Part shown: positions 36,001 to 43,046 of the stretch, in pieces
How positions within the stretch are numbered: position 1 is the stretch's first letter
Layout: each line of letters begins with the position of its first letter
Program-made: the position numbers and the translations under genes
The notes under the pieces: model-generated
Databases searched by the model: none
What the model was told of the DNA's origin: nothing
What the model saw: the letters and a program-made list of their open reading frames with translations, nothing else
Assembly: GCF_002217395.1 (NCBI RefSeq)
Contig: NZ_MUHD01000043.1
Span: 1-64,000 of the forward strand
Length of the DNA stretch: 64,000 nt
Direction of reading: 5' to 3'
Source: Flavobacterium plurextorum
Lineage (GTDB): Bacteria; Bacteroidota; Bacteroidia; Flavobacteriales; Flavobacteriaceae

Positions 36001-36544
36001 TAGGGTGACACCAAGCGGGATTTGCCCCTGTAATTAAAAAAGTATCCGCCAATTCAATATCATCATACGCAATTGGTACAGAATCTTCTCCAAAAGTTTT
36101 TTTATAACCCACAACGGCGGAACTCATGCAGAGTCTTGAATTAGTATCGATATTATTGGTTTTCAAGAAACCTTTTACAAGTTTATTTACCAGATAATAT
36201 TCCTCAGTTAAGCATTGTCCCGAAATATAAAATCCAACGCTGTCTGGACCATGTTTTTTTATAATAGAAGAAAAAACTGCCGCAGCTCGGTCTAGAGCAG
36301 TATCCCAGCTTACACGTTCGAGCGGATAGGATTTGCTGCCTCGCATTTCAGGATATAGAATTCGGTCAGAAGTATCGTTGACTACGTAATGCAGATTCAT
36401 TCCTTTAGAACATAACATTCCTTTATTTACCGGATGATCTTTATCACCTTCAACCATAACGCCGTTTTTAGCATCGTTGGTTACGATTATGCCGCAGCCA
36501 ACGCCGCAATAAGAACAGGTAGTTTTGATTTTGGTATTTTGCAT
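33026..36544 (-). CDS. Assimilatory nitrate reductase fused to flavin reductase and BFD cluster
   Basis: A 1172-residue fusion. Residues 1 to about 690 are a Nas/NarB-type molybdopterin oxidoreductase: cluster ligands Cys10, Cys13, Cys17, Cys45; molybdenum ligand Cys139 in NSRLCMSSA. From about 697 an FAD/NAD(P)-disulfide reductase domain begins with KIAIVGAGAASFRFI and has VVIIGGGLLGLELA for NAD(P)H. The last about 52 residues are a BFD-type [2Fe-2S] domain (CSCS, LGCGSC). So the protein should take electrons from NAD(P)H straight to nitrate, in the cytoplasm. No signal peptide. In other bacteria these parts are separate NasC/NasB chains. It is divergent from the FNR-type regulator across a shared operator. 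Confidence 0.88.
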   Translation of the reverse strand: MQNTKIKTTCSYCGVGCGIIVTNDAKNGVMVEGDKDHPVNKGMLCSKGMNLHYVVNDTSDRILYPEMRGSKSYPLERVSWDTALDRAAAVFSSIIKKHGPDSVGFYISGQCLTEEYYLVNKLVKGFLKTNNIDTNSRLCMSSAVVGYKKTFGEDSVPIAYDDIELADTFLITGANPAWCHPILFRRLEKHKEKNPKTKIIVIDPRRTDTAAFADLHLQILPGSDIILYHAIARRIIEKGHVDHDFVKNNAENFKQYKDLVLSTSLEKASKLCGISVNDIKLAADIIGKAKGFISLWAMGLNQSAVGVDKNTALLNLSLLTGQVGKPGSGPFSLTGQPNAMGGREVGGMATLLAAHKDIANPTHRKEVADFWGVDEISDKPGLTATEMFEALESGKMKAVWIICTNPLVSLPDSRRIEKALQNAKFVVVQDISHNADTAKFADLLLPAAGWLEKDGTMTNSERRISYLPKGINASGEALPDIEILIRFAKKMNFHGFDFNNAEEIYKEHCALTKGTNIDISFLNYNRLKTEGTFQWPVPDYGHPGTPRLFTDKKFYTPSGKAIFNLPVSIENTSVQPNSEFPFILTTGRIRDQWHTMTKTGKVSRLLTHIPSPVLEINPIDAFKNEIKNGDIITVTSKNGEVRVKAKVTDSIKEKVLFLPMHWGKQLENDLNRTNNLTNTVVDPISKEPDFKYTTVSIKKYVKPFQKIAIVGAGAASFRFIQNYREFNTTDEIIVFSNEINPFYNRVLLPEYMTGEFTWEQLLKVKDGEALNKLNITMKAGVAINKIDTSAKTIKDSLGEIHTFDSLILATGSRPFVPENAQLHLSGRFTVRRKEDADRLKKHLDSTNLPPEEQHVVIIGGGLLGLELAAALKHKKVKTTIIQRASRLMERQLDRISSKLLAEEVQLRDIQIYFDNEVSTVFETDNENEIEIALKSGKIITANAIVYTIGTIPNIEIARENGLACGRGVKVNQYLQTSNPDIFAIGEIAEFNNKLFGITSAAEEQADILANFLAGDISSYYKGSILMNILKLEDINLCSIGDITIPENDDSYEEIVFTDLKKRYYKKCIVKDDLLVGAILMGDKNEFAEFKTMIESKIELSDKRNMLLRGSSTAKPVLGKLVCSCSQVGAGNIEETIKSGVNDFTDLCKNTGAGLGCGSCKTEVKEILAKCKV

Positions 36545-36605
36545 TACAGTTCTTTTTTTATATACTATTTCCTGAATCTGCAGTGATCTAGATAAATCAC
36601 TTATA

Positions 36606-36642
36606 CAAAAATAAGTATTTTTACGTATAAATACTTATTTTT
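36606..36642. promoter_or_regulatory. Shared nas/fnr operator and nas promoter
   Basis: Arms AAAAATAAGTATTT (36607-36620) and its perfect complement (36629-36642) flank TTACGTAT. This can be read as two overlapping sites, TAAGTA-TTTT-TACGTA (36612-36627) and TACGTA-TAAA-TACTTA (36622-36637). On the minus strand TATTTTTG (36606-36613) is a -7 element for the nitrate reductase gene, with no -33 TTTG. AATACTTATTTTTG matches the moeA and nirB promoters. Confidence 0.65.
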
Positions 36643-36656
36643 CGAATTTATTTTTT

Positions 36657-36664
36657 TATTTTTG
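36657..36664 (+). promoter_or_regulatory. -7 element of the FNR-type regulator gene
   Basis: TATTTTTG fits TAnnTTTG, 56 bases before the ATG. There is no TTTG at -33. The operator centre at 36624 lies about 45 bases before the likely start point, close to the usual class II activator position. Confidence 0.5.
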
Positions 36665-36720
36665 ATGCAATAAAATGAGCAGCAACAAATTAGTTTTTAA
36701 TCCGATAAAAATTAGGACTC

Positions 36721-37425
36721 ATGAAAGAAGAACAAACTCTTTGTTATTCTTGTGCCAATGAAAATTGTTTTATCAAGAAACATTTACATTTAGAACAAAT
36801 GAATACTTACGTTTCTAAGAAACAGAATATAGTCTGCAAAAAATCGGATCAGTTTATTGTGGAAGGTTCTTCTTTGCAAGGGCTTTATTTTATTTGCAAG
36901 GGAAAAGCAAAAACGGTAAAAACGGGAATTAACGGACGTGAGCAAATTGTACGGTTAACGAAAAGTGGAGATATTATTGGTTTTCGCGGATTTGGAACTG
37001 GAAAAAAGTATTTAATTGGCGCTTATGCCTTGGAAGATACTGTTTTGTGCAATTTTAGCAATGAAACGATGCTGGAAATTTTAAAGCATATTCCAGAACT
37101 TACTTATGCTTTAATGCTTTTTTATGCCGATGAATTGAATAAAAGTGAAAACAATATTCGCAAAATTGCACATATGAATGTTCGTGAACGTGTGGTTGAT
37201 TTATTGCTTTATATTCATCGCAAATTCGGACAAATCAATGATTTAATTGATATTGATCTTTCTCGAAAAGAAATCGCGGATTTTGCGGGAACAACCGAAG
37301 AGCAAGCAATTAGGGTTATTTCAAGTCTTAAAAAAGAAGCTCTAATAAAAACGGTTGGAAAACGAATTGGGATTTTGGAAGTTTCAAAATTACGCTCTGA
37401 AATTATGGAGCATAAATATTTTTAA
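36721..37425 (+). CDS. Crp/Fnr-family regulator with FNR-like cysteines
   Basis: A 234-residue transcription regulator. A cyclic-nucleotide-type beta-roll (about 30-130) is followed by a C-terminal helix-turn-helix with RKEIADFAGTTEEQAIRVIS. Cys8, Cys11 and Cys16 near the N-terminus and Cys110 in ALEDTVLCNF match the spacing of the four [4Fe-4S] ligands of E. coli FNR (C-x2-C-x5-C and C122). An oxygen- or NO-labile cluster is therefore likely. The recognition helix keeps Glu and Arg of E-x-x-x-R-type readers but not the FNR serine, so the DNA word should differ from TTGAT. It is divergent from the nitrate reductase gene and probably controls it. Confidence 0.85.
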   Translation: MKEEQTLCYSCANENCFIKKHLHLEQMNTYVSKKQNIVCKKSDQFIVEGSSLQGLYFICKGKAKTVKTGINGREQIVRLTKSGDIIGFRGFGTGKKYLIGAYALEDTVLCNFSNETMLEILKHIPELTYALMLFYADELNKSENNIRKIAHMNVRERVVDLLLYIHRKFGQINDLIDIDLSRKEIADFAGTTEEQAIRVISSLKKEALIKTVGKRIGILEVSKLRSEIMEHKYF

Positions 37426-37433
37426 AACTTTCT

Positions 37434-37530
37434 AACACATAGAAACATAGGATTTTTAAGCATAGCTATATTCTTTTTGTCAAATGGAATGCCTTTTTTT
37501 AATAAGGGTAAACTATGTTTCTATGTGTTA
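37434..37530. repeat. MITE-like CACATAGAAACATAG repeat, copy B
   Basis: Terminal inverted repeats AACACATAGAAACATAG and CTATGTTTCTATGTGTT enclose about 60 bases. It lies between two convergent genes and may also end both transcripts. Confidence 0.6.
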
Positions 37531-37537
37531 AAATGAT

Positions 37538-37553
37538 TACGTACAAATACTTA
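37538..37553. promoter_or_regulatory. Orphan copy of the nitrate operator
   Basis: TACGTA-CAAA-TACTTA matches TACGTA-TAAA-TACTTA of the nas/fnr operator, and the flanks also match (TTACGTA, TACTTATTTTT). It overlaps the stop codon of the methyltransferase gene, not a promoter. Confidence 0.45.
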
Positions 37554-38174
37554 TTTTTTCCTGCCAATAAATCGAATTACAGAACCCGTTCCGTTATGGA
37601 ATAAACCTTCGTTTAATTCGATTTCTTTTTCTTGTAATTCAATGATTTCATAATTAGGAAAATCACTTTTTATTTCTTCCATTGAAAAAAGAGATTCAAT
37701 ATCTTTTGGTCCGCCAACTTTATCATTTATTGCTAGATATTCTAAATGTTTTTTGCTGAAAGCTTCAAAAATAATAATACCGTCTTTGCGTAATAATTTA
37801 TCAAGCTGTTTGTGAATTCCGGATTTAATTTCTGAAGGGAAATGAGCATAAATCAAGGCAATTACATCAAATTGTTCTTCTTTGAAATCCAGCGTTTCTA
37901 ATTCGCCAACTTGATAATCAATTGAAACATTGTTAGTTTCAGCAAGTTTTAAAGCTTTGTTTTTTCCTTCTTCACTAATATCAAAAGCGGAAACGTTCCA
38001 ACCCAATTTTGCAGCAAAAATGGCATTTCGTCCTTCGCCTTCGGCAGGAAAAAGAATAGCGCCGGGCTTTAATTTTTGAATTTGTTCTTTTAAGTAATTG
38101 TTGGGTTCTTCGCCATATGCAAATTCTTCGTTGCTGTAGCGGTCATCCCATCTTTGGGTCCAGTTGTTGTTCAT
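37551..38174 (-). CDS. Class I SAM-dependent methyltransferase (TehB/thiopurine-type)
   Basis: A 207-residue methyltransferase. The SAM-binding motif I is LFPAEGEGRNAIFAAKLG, with the acidic residue in VSAFDIS ending strand 2. IALIYAHFP is motif post-I. Related small enzymes act on tellurite, thiols or other small molecules. No substrate can be given. It is convergent with the FNR-type regulator gene. Its promoter is not clear. Confidence 0.75.
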   Translation of the reverse strand: MNNNWTQRWDDRYSNEEFAYGEEPNNYLKEQIQKLKPGAILFPAEGEGRNAIFAAKLGWNVSAFDISEEGKNKALKLAETNNVSIDYQVGELETLDFKEEQFDVIALIYAHFPSEIKSGIHKQLDKLLRKDGIIIFEAFSKKHLEYLAINDKVGGPKDIESLFSMEEIKSDFPNYEIIELQEKEIELNEGLFHNGTGSVIRFIGRKK

Positions 38175-38259
38175 AGCATATGTATTGAATTGATTGTAAA
38201 ATTAAATCCTTGATGTCTATTAATAATAGAGTTTTAAATTTAATTACTTCTTGGTACTA

Positions 38260-38856
38260 TTATATTTTTAAAGCTGTTCTCTGTTTTTTGATTTCCAGAT
38301 CCCAAAGATTAGTATATTTAGTTTTATTATTCTCTAAATTCGTTTTTTGTTCTAAAATTAAATTTAGTTCGTGATTATATTTTTCAATATTATTCGATTT
38401 GGAAAAAAAAAGGTAATCATTTTTTTTATAATAATGTATTGTCATTTTTAGAATCGAAATATAATTGTTGATGTCGGTTTTTAAATAAGGGAGTATTGAT
38501 TGGCTAGTGGTATAGGATAGTGAACCAAGTAATGCGCCATCACTACTTGCTCTGTAATTTTGACTTGCTTTATTGTAATATTGATATCTCATTACGCCTA
38601 GAAAATAAAAAAATGAAGCTTCGTTGAATTTTGATTTCGCTATATATGTTCCTGCTATTTCTAAATATTTTGAGGGATGTTCTTGATCTAGCTTTTTCGC
38701 TTCTTTAAAAACTGTTTTATCTATCTCTAATATTTTGTTGACTTTTTTTAGAGAATCTGAGGTTTCGTAAATGGATTTATATAGTTTTAATTGTTCTTGA
38801 GAATAGGAAATACAACATATAAAAAACAGAATTAAGAATGTTTTAATTTTGAACAT
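38260..38856 (-). CDS. Secreted protein of unknown function
   Basis: 198 residues with a signal peptide at 1-20 (MFKIKTFLILFFICCISYS). The rest is helical and Lys/Tyr-rich, with YLEIAGTYIAKSKFNEASFFY resembling a single tetratricopeptide-like helical pair. I do not recognise a family. It is probably periplasmic, and stands alone between the methyltransferase gene and a terminator. Confidence 0.55.
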   Translation of the reverse strand: MFKIKTFLILFFICCISYSQEQLKLYKSIYETSDSLKKVNKILEIDKTVFKEAKKLDQEHPSKYLEIAGTYIAKSKFNEASFFYFLGVMRYQYYNKASQNYRASSDGALLGSLSYTTSQSILPYLKTDINNYISILKMTIHYYKKNDYLFFSKSNNIEKYNHELNLILEQKTNLENNKTKYTNLWDLEIKKQRTALKI

Positions 38857-38948
38857 CGGATTTGGAATTTTTGAAAAAAAGAGATTTCGTAAAAAGGGAA
38901 AAAATATTTCAAAGATAATAAAAAAGAAAATTAGTGATTAATTAGCAA

Positions 38949-38986
38949 AAAAATACCCTTTTCTAAAAGTAGAAAAGGGTATTTTT
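38949..38986. terminator. Bidirectional terminator after the porin gene
   Basis: AAAAATACCCTTTTCT and its perfect complement around AAAAGT, with T-runs on both strands. It ends the porin transcript 19 bases past its stop. Confidence 0.75.
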
Positions 38987-39004
38987 ATATTATTTAAGGT
39001 AAAT

Positions 39005-40264
39005 CTATTTCTTCCAGCTAAAAATCCTTGGATTTACAGAAATCATTAACCAAGCCCAATTGTTAGTATGACCGGCATCTCCGCTTTTCAAGAACTCTAA
39101 AGTTTTTGTACCAAACATTTGAGAATAACCTCCAGTTAGCGTAATGTCTTTTTTGAAATTGTAGCCTGCAGTAAAATCGACCTCAGTTCCTAAGTAAGAA
39201 TCAAGTTTTTCATTTGTTGGAGTCACAACATCAGCGGCAGATAAAAATACGTGCGGCATTAATGCAAACTGCCATTTTTTGACATTATAACTTAGTTTTA
39301 AGTAGGCGTCTTGCAAACCAACGCTGTTTTGGTGATTTCCAACATAAAAATAATCCATATAACCATTAAAAGCATGATTGGTTCCAAATATTGGATTGAA
39401 GGATTTAATTACTGTACTGCCGTCATTTGTATCTTTTCCAGATAAAAATTCATAACCTAAACCAGCTTTAAAAGCATCAGAAATGTTGTAGCCTAAATAA
39501 CCAGCGGCATTCCATGCGCTTACCTGTTTGTCTGTACTTTTACCAGTTTGTCCATATAACCAGAAATTAGTATCTAATTTACCTGTTTTATAGGTTAAAT
39601 AGGTTCCGAAAGTCTGTTTGTAATCTACCAATAATTTTGCGTCGGCATTGGCATATTCATAGCCAGTATTTAGGGCTAATAAACTTAAACCTAAATTACT
39701 GAAAGATGTATGGTACCAAGCATATTGCATAGCTTTGTAATTGGCAACAGTGTATGGAGTTTGCACTATATTTTCGGCATTTGAGTTGTATGCAAATCCC
39801 ATATCAAGCTGCTGGTTTTTTGGACGAAAAGTAACCAGTACTGCATCGTGACTTTGCCCTTGTTGCAACCAATCGATTTCACCCATTATACGCTGATTGT
39901 CATAAGAGAGTACTTGACGCCCAACTCTTGCGCTCCATTTCTCGGTGAAGTTGTATTGTGCCCAAGCTTCAAAAATGGCAACTCCATTTTTATCAGCTGT
40001 GGTTGTGGTTGGTACATCTCCCCAGGTTCTAATGTTTTGAAAAGTTAATTTAACAATCAAATCATCTTGCTTAAAATTTAAATTTAGACGAGAACGCTGT
40101 GAGATTTGTGAAGTTCCTTCTTGACCTTCTGGTAATAAAGTTTTGTATCCGTTTCGATATTCAAAACGTGGTCTTAATTGTAAGTTGGCATCAAATTCTT
40201 GTGCTTGCATGGCAGCACCAAATCCTAGAAAAAGTAAGGATAGAATTATTCTAGTTTTTTTCAT
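39005..40264 (-). CDS. Alginate-export-like outer membrane porin
   Basis: A 419-residue beta-barrel protein with a signal peptide at 1-21 (ends MQAQ). The start of the mature part, FDANLQLRPRFEYRNGY, and alternating hydrophobic strands with KWSARVGRQVLSYDNQRIMG place it in the alginate-export porin family; the final residue is preceded by aromatic NPRIFSWKK. It is downstream of a narK gene on the same strand (99 bases), so I infer it lets nitrate or nitrite through the outer membrane, not alginate. On the minus strand TAAATTTG near 40287 may be a -7 element. Confidence 0.75.
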   Translation of the reverse strand: MKKTRIILSLLFLGFGAAMQAQEFDANLQLRPRFEYRNGYKTLLPEGQEGTSQISQRSRLNLNFKQDDLIVKLTFQNIRTWGDVPTTTTADKNGVAIFEAWAQYNFTEKWSARVGRQVLSYDNQRIMGEIDWLQQGQSHDAVLVTFRPKNQQLDMGFAYNSNAENIVQTPYTVANYKAMQYAWYHTSFSNLGLSLLALNTGYEYANADAKLLVDYKQTFGTYLTYKTGKLDTNFWLYGQTGKSTDKQVSAWNAAGYLGYNISDAFKAGLGYEFLSGKDTNDGSTVIKSFNPIFGTNHAFNGYMDYFYVGNHQNSVGLQDAYLKLSYNVKKWQFALMPHVFLSAADVVTPTNEKLDSYLGTEVDFTAGYNFKKDITLTGGYSQMFGTKTLEFLKSGDAGHTNNWAWLMISVNPRIFSWKK

Positions 40265-40363
40265 ATCTATGATGGTTTAATAAAAGACAAATTTATCTTA
40301 TAATGATTTTATTTTTAGTGATATTAATCATATTTGATAATTATTTTTAAACTTTTAATGCGC

Positions 40364-41842
40364 TTATTTTCTGTCTATTACTTTTGCCAAAGCCAGTTGT
40401 TTTTCGTTCATGATTTTAGTTACTGTATAATGCATCCAAACGAGACAAATGGTCGAGAATAGTAAAATAAAAATCCATGAACTTGACCAAATTCCTGTTG
40501 CGGTCAGCAAGTATCCAAAAATGATTGGGCCTAAAAAGCCTCCCAAACCGCCAATCATTCCAACCATACCTCCAACAACACCAACCTCTGTAGGGAAATA
40601 TTCTGGGATATGTTTGTAAACTGCTGCTTTGCCAATTCCCCAAGAAATTCCGATTAAAATTACTAAAATTAAGAATACCCACATATTAGCATCGAATTTT
40701 ATTACTGTAATTCCTTTTGCCAGCAGCTCTTTTTTCTTTACGGTTTGGTTCTGTGCTACAACAACTTGCTGCCAAGATGTTCGAGTTGGGAGAATTGTAT
40801 TTTCAGAATTGTTTTCCTGTTTTTGTGTAATGTCAAATTCGGTTTCACCTATTTTAATATTATCTTTTGTAATAGAAGTTACAGTTCCTTTTTTTGTTGC
40901 AAGAACTCCGGGACCTGTAGTCGTGATTTCCATTTTCGGAACCATTAATAGAGCACTTAAAACAGCAGAAGAACTCAAAACCCAATACATAACTTTTCGC
41001 GCACCAAATTTATCTGATAAATAACCTCCAAAAGCTCTGATTACACCAGAAGGAAGACTGAACATTGTGGCAAATAATCCGCCCATAACTAAACTGGTTT
41101 GATAAACGTTCATAAAATTGGGCAGCAGCCATTGCGAGTATGCAACAAAACAACCAAAAACTAAAAAGTAATAAGCTCCAAAACGCCAAACTCTAGCTGA
41201 TTTTAGTGAACCAAGCATTTGACGAACGCTTTTTGTATGGTTCTCTATTTTTTTGTTTTTAGCAAAAATTAAAAAGGCAATTCCAATTAGAACAAGAGAA
41301 AAGGCGTAGATAATTGGAAGTATTTTCCAACCATTTTGCGGATCCTCTAAAGAGAAATGATTTAATAATGAAGGCGCTAAAAATGTGGTAATTGCAGCTC
41401 CCGCATTTCCCATTCCGAAGATTCCTAAAGCACGTCCCTGCCATTCTTTTGGATACCAGATTGAAGTATAACCAATTCCTACAGCAAAACTAGTTCCTAC
41501 CATTCCGAAGAAGAAACTAAGTAGAGCAAACATAAAAAAACTGTCGGCATAGGGAAGGAGGAACAGCGGAATTGAGCTAAGCAGCAGTAAAAGTGAAAAG
41601 ACATATTTTCCTCCAAATTTATCTGTGAGCATGCCAATTGGTAAGCGCATAATTGAGCCTGTTAAAATTGGAATTCCTAAGAGCCATCCAACTTGAACAA
41701 CGCTCCAATGGAAAATTCCGTTATCGACCAAAAAGGTTACTAAAACCCCGTTTAATGTCCAGCAGGCAAAACACACTGTAAAGGCCAATGTGTTCAAAAA
41801 TAAAATTTTGTGTGATTGAGATAATGAGTTTGTAGTTTTCAT
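40364..41842 (-). CDS. narK: NarK-type nitrate/nitrite MFS transporter, paralogue
   Basis: A 492-residue carrier closely similar along its full length to the protein at 15374-16849. It shares GIFGMGNAGAA and WGIGKAAVYKHIPEYFP, the nitrate signatures. It also has the same soluble insertion after membrane segment 8, with KGTVTSI and VAQNQTVKKKELLAKG. It lies between the two-component genes and the porin, so this copy probably feeds the NasB-type fusion and NirBD, while the other serves the membrane reductase. That is inference. The promoter box is only about 20 bases upstream of the ATG. Confidence 0.88.
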   Translation of the reverse strand: MKTTNSLSQSHKILFLNTLAFTVCFACWTLNGVLVTFLVDNGIFHWSVVQVGWLLGIPILTGSIMRLPIGMLTDKFGGKYVFSLLLLLSSIPLFLLPYADSFFMFALLSFFFGMVGTSFAVGIGYTSIWYPKEWQGRALGIFGMGNAGAAITTFLAPSLLNHFSLEDPQNGWKILPIIYAFSLVLIGIAFLIFAKNKKIENHTKSVRQMLGSLKSARVWRFGAYYFLVFGCFVAYSQWLLPNFMNVYQTSLVMGGLFATMFSLPSGVIRAFGGYLSDKFGARKVMYWVLSSSAVLSALLMVPKMEITTTGPGVLATKKGTVTSITKDNIKIGETEFDITQKQENNSENTILPTRTSWQQVVVAQNQTVKKKELLAKGITVIKFDANMWVFLILVILIGISWGIGKAAVYKHIPEYFPTEVGVVGGMVGMIGGLGGFLGPIIFGYLLTATGIWSSSWIFILLFSTICLVWMHYTVTKIMNEKQLALAKVIDRK

Positions 41843-41860
41843 AGCACTTATATTTTTATG

Positions 41861-41882
41861 TAAAAATAAGTACTATAACTTA
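41861..41882 (-). promoter_or_regulatory. narK promoter box
   Basis: On the minus strand TAAGTT-ATAG-TACTTA (41867-41882) is followed by TATTTTTA (41861-41868), close to TAnnTTTG. It resembles the nas, moeA and nirB promoters. A leader of only about 13 nt is predicted. Confidence 0.5.
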
Positions 41883-41916
41883 GTTAAAAGATGCTAAAAC
41901 GCAGTTTTTGAAAAAT

Positions 41917-41938
41917 AATTACGTATTAATACGTAATT
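41917..41938. promoter_or_regulatory. 22-bp perfect palindrome TACGTA-TTAA-TACGTA
   Basis: AATTACGTATT and its complement AATACGTAATT form a perfect dyad between the response regulator stop and the narK promoter, centred about 73 bases upstream of the predicted narK start point. It has the 6-N4-6 layout of the other sites. Confidence 0.6.
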
Positions 41939-41939
41939 T

Positions 41940-42599
41940 TTAAATCAATGAATATTCAGCAGCTTTGTTAGAAAGTTCCATTAAGTTTTTAACTTTCAAC
42001 TTTTTCATCAGATTAAAACGGTGCACTTCAGCAGTACGTTTACTTATATCAAGCGCTTCAGCAATTTCTTTGTTTCCTTTTCCAGATAATAAAAGAGTCA
42101 GAATTTCTTTTTCTCTTTTGGTAATCATCATTTCTTCACTTAGATTTTGTTTAGGTTCTAGTGATGTTGACGAATTTGTAAGCTGACTTATTAGTATAGA
42201 AGAAATATCGCCGCTAAAGTATTTTCCGCCGGCAGCCACTGTGTGTAAAGCTTTCAAGAATTCTTCTTTACTAGAACCTTTCAGCAAATAACCATCGGCA
42301 CCCGCTTTTATAGATTTCAATACATATTCTTCAGATTCATGCATAGAAAGCATAATAATCTTTACGTTGTTATTTTCGCTTCTAAGTTTTTCTACTACCT
42401 CGATGCCTGTTAAATTTGGCATACGAATATCTACTATAAGTAAATCTGGTTTGCTTCCGGCAACAACATCAAGTGCATCGGCACCATCAATTGCTTCACC
42501 AACGACCTCAATATTTGCTTCATTTTCAAGTAAAGATTTAATTCCATCTCTTACAAAAACATGGTCGTCTGCCAGCACTACACGAATGATATTACTCAT
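41940..42599 (-). CDS. NarL-family response regulator
   Basis: A 219-residue regulator. Receiver domain with acidic pocket Asp11-Asp12, phospho-acceptor Asp57 in LIVDIRMP and the conserved lysine in GYLLKGSS. A LuxR/NarL helix-turn-helix (about 152-215) has TKREKEILTLLLSGKGNKEIA and ISKRTAEVHRFNLMKKL. The nearest kinase, 447 bases upstream on the same strand, is NarX-like, so nitrate or nitrite control of narK, nirB and nas is likely. TACTTAT in several nearby promoters also fits the NarL heptamer consensus. Confidence 0.9.
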   Translation of the reverse strand: MSNIIRVVLADDHVFVRDGIKSLLENEANIEVVGEAIDGADALDVVAGSKPDLLIVDIRMPNLTGIEVVEKLRSENNNVKIIMLSMHESEEYVLKSIKAGADGYLLKGSSKEEFLKALHTVAAGGKYFSGDISSILISQLTNSSTSLEPKQNLSEEMMITKREKEILTLLLSGKGNKEIAEALDISKRTAEVHRFNLMKKLKVKNLMELSNKAAEYSLI

Positions 42600-43046
42600 A
42601 GTTTACTTAAATTAGATTTTTGGTTTTTTACGTATATTCATCTATAAAGAAGACGCTAATATACGTACTTTTTTTAAAAGTAAATTCCGATTTGCGAAAT
42701 TCTACAGTCCAATATTAAAAAATCATTAGAAAATTAAGTTCAGAATATTCAAATCTCAAATTCAATTGCTTACGGTATTGTCAGGCTGAGTTGAGTCGAA
42801 GTTCGCGCAAAGCAGCTCCATAATCTAAAGCGGGACTCTTTGTAGCGCTACTTGCGAAGATTTGCTCCGCTTGTTCGCTATCGCCCGGGTCTCCTTTGTC
42901 GAGATGATAAATTAGATAATTAGCCATTTTGCCAATTAGAAAAATGTGATGATGATTTTGTCGATTTACTTTGAGTGGGCTTCGACTTCGCTCGGCCTGA
43001 CAAATGGAAGTTCGACGTTTAAGTAATTATCAAATTATCTAATTGA
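42600..43046. repeat. Gap with dyad and long REP-like element
   Basis: 42629-42638 (TACGTATATT) and 42658-42667 (AATATACGTA) are inverted arms upstream of the response regulator. From 42778 to 43006 runs a long repeat element beginning TTGTCAGGCTGAGTTGAGTC and ending CTTCGCTCGGCCTGACAAA, with GCTATCGCCCGGGTCTCC inside. No gene. Confidence 0.55.

Noticed and set aside
40629..41024. A 131-residue plus-strand frame inside narK
   Set aside because: It lies wholly opposite a strongly supported gene and has no start signal or family likeness.
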